A DNA stretch of 12,827 nt from contig JANXQG010000461.1 of NCBI GenBank assembly GCA_025356915.1, positions 1-12,827 of the forward strand, read 5' to 3'. This DNA is from Planctomycetota bacterium (lineage in GTDB: Bacteria > Planctomycetota > Planctomycetia > Pirellulales > Thermoguttaceae). The notes beneath the pieces are model-generated. The model saw only the letters and a program-made list of their open reading frames with translations, was not told where the DNA came from and did not search any database. Below are positions 7,020-12,827 of this stretch, one piece after another. Numbering within the stretch: the first letter of the stretch is position 1; each line of letters starts with the position of its first letter. The position numbers were made by a program, and so were the translations under genes.

Positions 7020-7817
7020 TTGGAGGAGATGCTAAAATCACGGACCGACCCCTTCCTCTGGCTACTTCCTCTGCCCCATTCCTCCCCCTTCCTCATGATC
7101 AGCGACGGGGCGGGGTACAATACGTTCCTGGCCGCAAGCATGTACCAGGGCAAGGTTGGCAAGCAGATCTACGATGGCCCCGAGTGGGTGCAACTCTCCT
7201 GCTCGAACTATCCGCTCAACCGCTCGATCGGTCCCACGCGCGATAACCAGCAAGACCCGATTGTCGTCTACGATCCGGCCAAGGCCTGGAGCAAGGCTCG
7301 CGGCGAAGAGGCGCCCGGCGCGTTCGGCACGGCGGGCTACCAGTACATGCTCAGCACCTACACCGACTCCGCCGCGTCCGCCACGGCGATGGCCTCCGGC
7401 GTGAAGACCTTCAACAACTCGATCAACTGGAAGAACGACGGCACACCGCTGTGGGGCAAGACGGTGGCCGAAGTGGCCAAGAAGAACGGCCGCTCCGTGG
7501 GCATGATCACGACGGAGCCGTTCGATCCGATCGTCGACCACGGGCCGGGCAACCTGCCCGGCATCAAGCACTATTCGTCGAGCCACAGCAACCAGGTGGT
7601 GCCGCTTTACGTCCGCGGGGCCGGGGCCGAGGAGTTCCGCAAGCTGATCGTCGGCAACGACCCGACGGCTGCCAAGACGTGGAATATTTCGGGCGACTAC
7701 GTCGATAATGTGTCGGTGTACAAGGTGACGCATGACGCGATTGTGAAGGATAAGGTTAAGCACTCGCAGATCAATCCACCGCCCGCTGGCTCGACCTCCG
7801 GACCGATGGTAGAATAG
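7020..7817 (+). pseudogene. Alkaline phosphatase remnant, N-terminally truncated with internal deletion
   Basis: The frame encodes 265 residues. From residue 25 it matches the alkaline phosphatase superfamily: FLMISDGAGYNT carries the first metal-ligand Asp (D29) and DSAASATAMASGVKT the nucleophile Ser (S117). After GMITT (165) it jumps directly to EPFDPIVDHGPGNLPG, sequence that normally lies near the C-terminus. HSNQVVPLYVRGAGA (about 189-203) follows, with a His in the place of a late metal ligand. The middle that carries the other metal ligands (the SHATPA region and the T-A-D-H-G motif) is missing. Residues 1-24 look unrelated, and no signal peptide is visible although the family is secreted. 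The in-frame start is TTG. The product cannot bind the full set of catalytic metals, so I call a pseudogene. A normal C-terminus is plausible. Confidence 0.75.
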
Positions 7818-7849
7818 GTGGAAGTGCTTCCCTGATCGGATGATCTCTC

Positions 7850-8758
7850 TCATTTCTCGCTCTGCGGCATCAAGCTCCTTCGCCACCTCACGCTAGTCCG
7901 GCCACAGAACCAAGTGGCCGCGCCCATGAGGACGAACATCAGCCCGCACCAAGCTGGCGCGGCGCGACGGACTTCGCCGAGACCAAGAATGAGCGGACGA
8001 TTGACCGGAGTGATCGTCGCCAGAGTCATTAACATGGCGTAGATGGTCGTGAGGATGGCACAAACGACCATCTGCACCCGGGCTGCGGCCCAGTCCGGCG
8101 CGTTGATCATCCAGACGGCATAGACCAACTGGAGAACCGCCATGAACACGGTTGCCAATGCCCAGGGAGGTGCCGTGAGAAGATTGGCATGACCCACGAT
8201 CACCGGTAGCAGGCTCACGAGCGCGGCGACGGCCAGCAGAGCAGCTAGTTGAAGAGCGATCCGCCACTCAGCCTTGCCCGGTATCGTCACATCGGCTGGG
8301 AGATGCCTTTGGGCTGGCGGCCATAGCTTGCGGAGCCAAGAGGAAAATGCGAAGCCCGCGATTCTACGACGAGCAACTGCGGCCTGGCCGCTCGGCACCG
8401 CTGCGCGTTCCGGCTGCTCGACCGGTGGCAGTGGCACGGCCACCATTCCCGGCTCGCGCTGTAGGATCGGCGGCAAAGAGCAGGGAGCGGGGAGCGGGGA
8501 GGAGGCGGGGAGCGGGGAGCGGGGTTCCCGTGCTGGTGGCTTCGTGATTGGCTTTATCGGCAGCCTCGCCGCAGTCGCTGCCGGCGGTTTCAGAGTTGGC
8601 TTGGCTACCGATCTCGCCGCCGGATTCCTCACAGGCCCCTTGGCCGGTGCCGGCACGACCATGATCTTTCCACATGCCCCGCAACGAATCTTCCGGCCCA
8701 CAAGTTGCGAGTTAACGTCGAGTACGTGTCCAGAAGGGCAAAGGAGGCGAAGGTTCAT
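7850..8758 (-). CDS. Zinc-ribbon and four-helix membrane protein, function unknown
   Basis: I do not recognise a named family. The 302-residue product starts with a small zinc-ribbon-like motif, C7-P-S-G-H11 and C26-G-A-C29 (GRKIRCGACGKIMVVP). A long Pro/Ala/Lys-rich linker (about 36-130) follows, then four hydrophobic helices at about 166-190, 196-219, 228-250 and 269-286. This architecture (N-terminal ribbon, disordered linker, membrane bundle) suggests an inner-membrane protein with a cytosolic metal-binding head. Part of the linker (SPLPASSPLPAPCSLPP) is encoded by a G-rich tandem repeat and may vary in length. The ATG directly abuts the stop of the upstream DUF11 gene (TAAATG), which implies co-transcription and probably reinitiation. 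It converges on the phosphatase remnant with a 32-base gap. Confidence 0.78.
   Translation of the reverse strand: MNLRLLCPSGHVLDVNSQLVGRKIRCGACGKIMVVPAPAKGPVRNPAARSVAKPTLKPPAATAARLPIKPITKPPAREPRSPLPASSPLPAPCSLPPILQREPGMVAVPLPPVEQPERAAVPSGQAAVARRRIAGFAFSSWLRKLWPPAQRHLPADVTIPGKAEWRIALQLAALLAVAALVSLLPVIVGHANLLTAPPWALATVFMAVLQLVYAVWMINAPDWAAARVQMVVCAILTTIYAMLMTLATITPVNRPLILGLGEVRRAAPAWCGLMFVLMGAATWFCGRTSVRWRRSLMPQSEK
8483..8524 (+). repeat. G-rich tandem repeat with quadruplex potential, inside the zinc-ribbon gene
   Basis: The plus strand repeats units like GCGGGGA, giving six runs of three or more Gs (8483, 8489, 8496, 8507, 8514 and 8521) within 42 bases. It is in frame in the minus-strand gene and encodes the Ser/Pro/Leu/Ala-rich linker. 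The run spacing fits a potential G-quadruplex on the template strand. Length change by slippage would alter only a linker if it occurred in multiples of three. Confidence 0.75.
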
Positions 8759-10759
8759 TTATTCGTCGGCGTAGACCCGCGTACTTTCTTCTTTAACGAC
8801 GGGCCGCTGCATTTCGTCGGTCATCAATTGACAACGGACCCTTAAGTCGCCGGCCCGGACTCCTTGGGCGCGCACGCGGAAGGCGGCCACCGTCTTGGGC
8901 GCAAGCTGTGGAAGTCTCTCGAAAAGAACCTTATTATCCTCTAGGGTATACCTCGTTGGCCCTTCGGCCGCCAGGGGCTTCAGTTCGGCTGGCAAAAAGA
9001 TCGACAGTTGCAGGTTGCTGGATGCCTTCGATCCTTGGTTGACCACCGTGATCTCGTAGGTCGTTTCGCCGCCAATCTCCACGGGATCCTTGGTATGCGA
9101 CAATTGGAAGATCACCGAAGCCATGCCTTCGACCACCACGGGCTGTTCCTTCTCAACGACCAGTCCCCGCTGAGCCGATCCGCGAACTTTGATGCTAAAT
9201 TGCCCCGGCTCGACTGGCAGGGTAACCAATTCGACGGTGCCACGCTGTTTGATCGGCAGTTCTTCTAGCCGCCAGTAGACGGCCCGAGAACCTTCGTCGT
9301 AACGTCCCGCGTTGTTCGCGTTGACGAATTTCAGGCCCGCCGGCAGATAGGCCACCAACTCGACTTGCTGGGCAGGTGCCGTGCCTGGATTGGATACCGA
9401 TAACTGATAGGTTGCCTCGCGCTCGAGGTAGCGGCGTTTTGGACCGGCTAAGGCAATGTCCAACTGTGGCGAGGTAACCTCCAGGTTGAATCGATGTTCG
9501 GCGCGGAGATTGGCGTCGGCCCGGGCGGTAATCACATTGGCGATCATGCCCGGCTGAACAGCCTTCAGGCGAAGCTGCAATTGGCGGCTTTCGCCCGGCT
9601 TCAGGTCGCCGACGGTATATTCCAATTCGGCACCGCCGGAATGTTTCAATCCGGCGGGAATGCGCTCGGCCAGTACCACGCCGGTTGCCGCGCCGCTGCC
9701 GGGATTTGATACGGTGAAGGTAAGTATTGTTTCGTCGCCCACCAATACACGGTTGGCACCGGTCGTCTCGACGACCAGCTTCGGCCGCGTGACGATTGAA
9801 CGGGCCGTAGCCTCGGCCTGGAAGCGGACGGTCGCCACACTGCCGACTTCGCCCTCTTCCGTCGGCATGACCTGCATTTCGACCGACGTTTCACCGCCCG
9901 GCTTGAGTGTGCCCAACAACCAGACAAGTTCTCCCCGCGCATCCCGAGACGCCGGCGGTGCGGTGCCCAGCAGACGTGTGCCGCGCGGAACCCGATCGTG
10001 AATCTCGACCTCGCTCGCAGCTACCGTGCCGGTGTTCCGCACGATGACTCGCAACACGGCCGGTCGTCCGACCTGGATCTCCGGTGGGGCAATCTTCTGG
10101 AGAACTATCTGCGGGCTTTGGGGGCCTTCAAGCTGTTTGTTGCCCGGTTGGCCCGTGCCGCCAGCGACCGAAGAAGCTCCTGCTGCCGGATCGTCCGGCA
10201 CAGCGTTACGGATCGAGCCTGGAAGATACGTATTTCTGGGATCGGGCGGGATCAGACGAGAACCTAACGACATTTCTCCCGAGGGTATCGGCTGGAGCGG
10301 CGACCGCGTCGAATTTTGGCTTTCGGCTGGCCGCGTTGGCACGGCATAACGGTCGGCCGTTGCCGGCATGAGTTTGGGTTCGCCCGCAGGAATAAGCACC
10401 GTTCTACCTGGGTTTCCGGCATTTCCACCTGCCGGCTCGTCGCCGGCTACAAGACGAATCCGGGTCGAGGCTTGGCGGCCTTGCGGCTCTTCGCTGGACA
10501 CCGGCCGCACACTGCCGTCGCTCGTTGTACGGGGGCTACGGAGCGGATTCTCTCGCGGTGCCAAGTCCGTATCGACGGGTCCTACCTGATTCGTAATTCC
10601 TTCGCGTCCAACGGCATCGGACTGCCCGCGACGGAGCGGATTGGACGACCCATCGTCCGGCGGCGCAACGGGTACGGTCCGCTGGGCGTGGGCGATCGCC
10701 AACAGCCCCAGGGCGACAATCATTCCAAGTACGGAAGTTCGGAAAATAACGCGTTTCAT
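8759..10759 (-). CDS. Secreted protein with four DUF11-like repeats
   Basis: The product is about 666 residues from the ATG at 10757-10759 (MKRVIFRTS). A signal peptide spans residues 1-25 (hydrophobic VLGMIVALGLLAIAHA, cleavage after AHA). A low-complexity Pro/Gly/Ser region runs to about 215. Four Ig-like repeats of the DUF11 type follow, at about 217-325, 326-430, 431-545 and 546-666. Each has the pattern V/I-G-x-x-T/A...N-x-G-x-A...P-x-x-L...G-x-L-x-P-G. Such repeats occur in cell-surface or envelope proteins, and no catalytic residues are evident. A GGGGA ribosome site lies about 9 bases before the ATG, so I reject the TTG at 10774. The start codon lies in a long inverted repeat. It is followed without a gap by the zinc-ribbon gene and preceded by the Rrf2 regulator. 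Confidence 0.85.
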   Translation of the reverse strand: MKRVIFRTSVLGMIVALGLLAIAHAQRTVPVAPPDDGSSNPLRRGQSDAVGREGITNQVGPVDTDLAPRENPLRSPRTTSDGSVRPVSSEEPQGRQASTRIRLVAGDEPAGGNAGNPGRTVLIPAGEPKLMPATADRYAVPTRPAESQNSTRSPLQPIPSGEMSLGSRLIPPDPRNTYLPGSIRNAVPDDPAAGASSVAGGTGQPGNKQLEGPQSPQIVLQKIAPPEIQVGRPAVLRVIVRNTGTVAASEVEIHDRVPRGTRLLGTAPPASRDARGELVWLLGTLKPGGETSVEMQVMPTEEGEVGSVATVRFQAEATARSIVTRPKLVVETTGANRVLVGDETILTFTVSNPGSGAATGVVLAERIPAGLKHSGGAELEYTVGDLKPGESRQLQLRLKAVQPGMIANVITARADANLRAEHRFNLEVTSPQLDIALAGPKRRYLEREATYQLSVSNPGTAPAQQVELVAYLPAGLKFVNANNAGRYDEGSRAVYWRLEELPIKQRGTVELVTLPVEPGQFSIKVRGSAQRGLVVEKEQPVVVEGMASVIFQLSHTKDPVEIGGETTYEITVVNQGSKASSNLQLSIFLPAELKPLAAEGPTRYTLEDNKVLFERLPQLAPKTVAAFRVRAQGVRAGDLRVRCQLMTDEMQRPVVKEESTRVYADE

Positions 10760-10806
10760 TGCGAATGTCCCCAAGAGAGGGATCTTGACTGCATAATGAG
10801 ACGCGT
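10749..10806 (-). promoter_or_regulatory. Inverted repeat that could hide the DUF11 gene start codon
   Basis: On the minus strand, ACGCGTCTCATT (10806-10795) can pair with AATGAAACGCGT (10760-10749) at 11 of 12 positions. The second arm contains the ATG start codon. The 34-base loop carries the GGGGA ribosome site and a small inner stem, CAAGA/TCTTG. If transcribed from further upstream, the leader could fold so that the start codon is paired. The inverted repeat is plainly visible; its regulatory role is an inference. A DNA-level operator is the alternative. Confidence 0.5.
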
Positions 10807-10847
10807 GTAACTACCAAAAATGGGCGTTGAAGGAAAGATCAGTTTGG

Positions 10848-11285
10848 CTAAATGTGATACATTTGCTCGTCTTGGGCTTTGGCTCGCTCCAGCAAATCGG
10901 CGAAGGTAATGCTTTCCAGCAATTTCCGCTGGACATTGCTGACCTCCTTCCATACTTGCATCAACACTTTGACGGCAGGAGAGTCGGGCGAGGCACTGCT
11001 GGTCTGGCCATTCTCCTCGGACGAACCGTCAAGCACCTCCATGACTTGGCCCAAGGAAATTTCCTGGGGTGTTTTGACCAGATGGTAGCCGCCGGCTGCT
11101 CCGCGCACGCTGGCCACCAATCCGGCACCTTTAAGCTGTAGCAGAATTTGCACCAGAAACCGGGGCGGCACATCGTGCCGTTCGGCGATTCTGCGAATTC
11201 GCACCGGTTCATTTGACCCATATTGAGCGGCTAGCTCCAGCATCGCAACACAGGCATACTCAGTTTTTGCGGAAACTCTCATCAT
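10848..11285 (-). CDS. Rrf2-family transcriptional regulator lacking the Fe-S cysteines
   Basis: The 145-residue protein is a typical Rrf2 winged helix-turn-helix regulator. It has an N-terminal helix (VSAKTEYACVAMLELA), the HTH (VRIRRIAERHDVPPRFLVQIL) and the wing with the family signature LVASVRGAAGGYHL. ISLGQVMEVLDG and a C-terminal dimerisation helix follow. The loop that carries three Cys ligands in IscR, NsrR and RirA (here SSEENGQTSSASPDSPAV) has none; the only Cys is C12. It is therefore unlikely to bind an iron-sulfur cluster and may be a CymR-like or otherwise ligand-driven repressor. Starts at ATGATG (11285 or 11282); the ribosome site is weak. It is divergent from rhaB and upstream of the DUF11 gene on the same strand (88-base gap), so either autoregulation or control of that pair is plausible. 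Confidence 0.87.
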   Translation of the reverse strand: MMRVSAKTEYACVAMLELAAQYGSNEPVRIRRIAERHDVPPRFLVQILLQLKGAGLVASVRGAAGGYHLVKTPQEISLGQVMEVLDGSSEENGQTSSASPDSPAVKVLMQVWKEVSNVQRKLLESITFADLLERAKAQDEQMYHI

Positions 11286-11321
11286 GATCTCGTGTTCGTT
11301 TAGAAATGGAACTCTCAGCTC

Positions 11322-11350
11322 ATTCTAACAATGTTATCTAACTCAATCAA
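11322..11350 (-). promoter_or_regulatory. Sigma70-like promoter for the rrf2 gene
   Basis: On the minus strand, TTGATT (11350-11345, 4 of 6 to the -35 consensus) and TAGAAT (11327-11322, 5 of 6 to the -10) are separated by exactly 17 bases. This places the start of transcription near 11315, about 30 bases before the ATG at 11285. Confidence 0.55.
11326..11336. promoter_or_regulatory. Candidate operator TAACA-A-TGTTA overlapping the rrf2 -10 box
   Basis: This is a perfect 11-base palindrome (5-base arms, one central base). It sits in the spacer of the promoter above and covers the first two bases of its -10. Binding here would block RNA polymerase. AT-rich palindromes at their own promoters are usual for Rrf2 regulators, so autorepression is a reasonable inference. 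Confidence 0.4.
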
Positions 11351-11353
11351 GTA

Positions 11354-11377
11354 TGCCCCCTCGATTGCCCCCTCGAT
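11354..11377 (+). repeat. Perfect 12-base tandem duplication in the rhaB/rrf2 intergenic region
   Basis: TGCCCCCTCGAT occurs twice with no gap (11354-11365 and 11366-11377). It lies just upstream of the rrf2 promoter and about 140 bases before rhaB. It could be a paired binding site for an activator, or a simple replication duplication. Confidence 0.6.
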
Positions 11378-11433
11378 CGGTTATTCTTCCATGGGGGTCT
11401 TGACGATCCGTTGGGTAGTCGAGACGATATGAG

Positions 11434-11454
11434 TTGCGGTGATACATTCCGCAA
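11434..11454. promoter_or_regulatory. Inverted repeat TTGCGG-N9-CCGCAA upstream of rhaB
   Basis: Perfect 6-base arms flank a 9-base spacer, with partly matching outer flanks (GATAT on the left, ATATC on the right, offset by three bases). It lies 62 bases before the rhaB ATG, a usual place for an operator of a sugar-responsive regulator. A hairpin in the leader RNA is the alternative. Confidence 0.4.
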
Positions 11455-11515
11455 ATATCCAAAAAATGCCAATTTTCGTTACCGACACCGACTTGAATGT
11501 TGAAAGGCTTGACCG

Positions 11516-12827
11516 ATGGCAGAAAAGGCTTATTTGGCAATCGACATGGGGGCATCGAGCGGGCGCCACTTGATTGGCCGCTTTGATGGCCAGAAACTGC
11601 GACTGGTGGAAGTTCACCGCTTTGAAAATGGTCCCGTCGACCTTGGCGGCCGAATGTACTGGGATCTGCCAGGACTGTGGAGCCGCGTGCGGCAAGGTTT
11701 GATGGCTGCGCGTGCCGCCGAGGGTGGCGATGCGATCGTGAGCGTGGGCGTCGATACCTGGGGCGTCGATTTCGGACTATTGGGCCGCAACGACGAACTG
11801 CTAGGCAACCCCTATCACTATCGCGACAGCCGTACCAACGGCATGCTCGAACGAGCCTTCTCGATCGTTCCTCGCGAAGAGATTTTCCGTCACACGGGTT
11901 TGCAGTTCATGCAGTTGAACACCCTCTATCAACTCTTGGCAATGAAGCTTGGCAAGTCGCCCCTGCTGGACGTCGCCGAGACGATCTTGCTCGTACCCGA
12001 CCTCATGCACTGGCTGTTGACCGGCGTGAAGTGCAATGAAATGACCGAGGCCAGCACCTCGCAATTTTACAATCCCGCGACAGGCGGTTGGGCCACGGAG
12101 TTGCTGGAAAAGTTTGGTTTGCCAACGCACATCCTCGGCCAGATTGTCCAGCCGGGCACGAAGATTGGGCCGCTCCGCAGTGCCCTGGCAGCCGAAACCG
12201 GTCTGCAAGTCCAGGTTGTGCTGCCGGGCACCCACGATACGGCCAGTGCCGTGATGGCCGTCCCCGCCAGTAGTCAGCCGGGAAAGCGGCCCGATTGGTG
12301 CTATATCAGCCTGGGTACCTGGGCATTGATGGGTATCGAATCGCCCGTTCCGGTAATTAACGACCAGGTTCTGCAACGGAACTTCACCAACGAAGGCGGC
12401 GTCGGCAATACGATCCGACTGCTGAAGAACATCACCGGTCTATGGCTCGTGCAGGAATGCCGCCGCGCGTGGAGCCAAGGGACACGGACCTGGAGCTGGG
12501 AGGATCTCAATCGGCTCGCGGCCGCCGCCAAGCCGCTGGTTTCCTTCATCAACCCCGATGCCTCTGATTTCATGTCGCCGGAGAATATGCCGCGGGCGAT
12601 CAGGGATTTCTGCGCAAAGACCGGCCAGAGTGTTCCGCAGGACGAAGGGGCCGTGCTGCGCTGCGCACTGGACAGCCTCGCCATGAAGTTCCGCCATGTG
12701 CTAGGCATGTGCGAAGAATTGGCGGGCGGGCGGATCGAGACGATTCACATTGTCGGCGGCGGAACCCAGAATCGCTTGCTCTGCCAAGCTGCTGCCGATG
12801 CTTCCGGCCGCCGCGTCGTGGCTGGCC
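11516..12827 (+). CDS. rhaB: Rhamnulokinase (C-terminus beyond window)
   Basis: This enzyme phosphorylates L-rhamnulose to L-rhamnulose 1-phosphate in the cytoplasmic rhamnose pathway. The reading frame is open from the ATG at 11516 to the window end (437 codons). FGGY-kinase features follow E. coli RhaB closely: the N-terminal phosphate-binding loop AIDMGASSGR, VGVDTWGVDFGLL, YRDSRTNGM, the catalytic Asp in GTHDTASAV (D241), ISLGTWALMG, FTNEGG, LKNITGLWL, and the adenine-side motif IVGGGTQNRLL near the end. E. coli RhaB is 489 residues, so about 50 are missing. AAGG (11504-11507) lies 8 bases before the ATG. Further rhamnose genes may follow outside the window. It is divergent from the Rrf2 gene. 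Confidence 0.95.
   Translation, partial: MAEKAYLAIDMGASSGRHLIGRFDGQKLRLVEVHRFENGPVDLGGRMYWDLPGLWSRVRQGLMAARAAEGGDAIVSVGVDTWGVDFGLLGRNDELLGNPYHYRDSRTNGMLERAFSIVPREEIFRHTGLQFMQLNTLYQLLAMKLGKSPLLDVAETILLVPDLMHWLLTGVKCNEMTEASTSQFYNPATGGWATELLEKFGLPTHILGQIVQPGTKIGPLRSALAAETGLQVQVVLPGTHDTASAVMAVPASSQPGKRPDWCYISLGTWALMGIESPVPVINDQVLQRNFTNEGGVGNTIRLLKNITGLWLVQECRRAWSQGTRTWSWEDLNRLAAAAKPLVSFINPDASDFMSPENMPRAIRDFCAKTGQSVPQDEGAVLRCALDSLAMKFRHVLGMCEELAGGRIETIHIVGGGTQNRLLCQAAADASGRRVVAG

Noticed and set aside
7818..7849. A terminator between the convergent phosphatase remnant and the zinc-ribbon gene
   Set aside because: Only a very short stem (GGAAG/CTTCC with a two-base loop) and no T-run.
7062..7886. 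A 274-codon minus-strand frame opposite the phosphatase remnant
   Set aside because: The phosphatase motifs are on the plus strand; this frame is their antisense shadow.
11400..11428. A sigma70 promoter for rhaB starting with TTGACG at 11400
   Set aside because: The -35 is good, but at 17-base spacing the -10 is GACGAT, only 3 of 6 to consensus.

Overview
The window most likely comes from a bacterium of the phylum Planctomycetota (Pirellulales- or Gemmatales-like). I infer this from protein style alone: an enlarged CusA, a cysteine-rich secreted protein next to it, a secreted DUF11-repeat protein, and a zinc-ribbon/membrane protein. No rRNA or tRNA is present, so placement is tentative.

Left part (1-5327, minus strand): a copper/silver efflux operon read right to left, cusB (3573-5327) then cusA (3576 to beyond base 1). 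The two genes overlap in an ATGA. CusA keeps the full methionine triad of Cu(I)/Ag(I) exporters. It also carries a soluble insert of about 172 residues between the second and third triad methionines, and extra hydrophobic segments in its middle. As sequenced, cusA is split by a one-base frameshift at about 2341-2344. GC content rises sharply from the first ~150 bases of cusA into the rest of the gene.

Centre-left (5328-6861): a 340-base gene-free spacer holds two REP-like hairpin repeats in inverted orientation. Beyond it, also on the minus strand, lie a secreted Cys-rich protein (a candidate metal binder) and a TPMT/TehB-like SAM methyltransferase. These two plus cusBA form a same-strand cluster that may act together in metal detoxification.

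Centre (7020-7817, plus strand): the remnant of an alkaline phosphatase. It lacks its N-terminus and the catalytic middle, but keeps the nucleophile segment and the C-terminal part.

Right-centre (7850-11285, minus strand): an Rrf2-family regulator, a secreted protein with four DUF11-like repeats, and a zinc-ribbon protein with four membrane helices, in that order of transcription. The last two abut as TAAATG. The DUF11 gene's start codon lies in a near-perfect long inverted repeat. The regulator has a good promoter-like sequence with a palindrome overlapping its -10.

Right end (11516-12827, plus strand): rhamnulokinase (rhaB), divergent from the regulator and cut by the window edge. The divergent intergenic region contains a perfect 12-bp tandem duplication and a TTGCGG-N9-CCGCAA inverted repeat.
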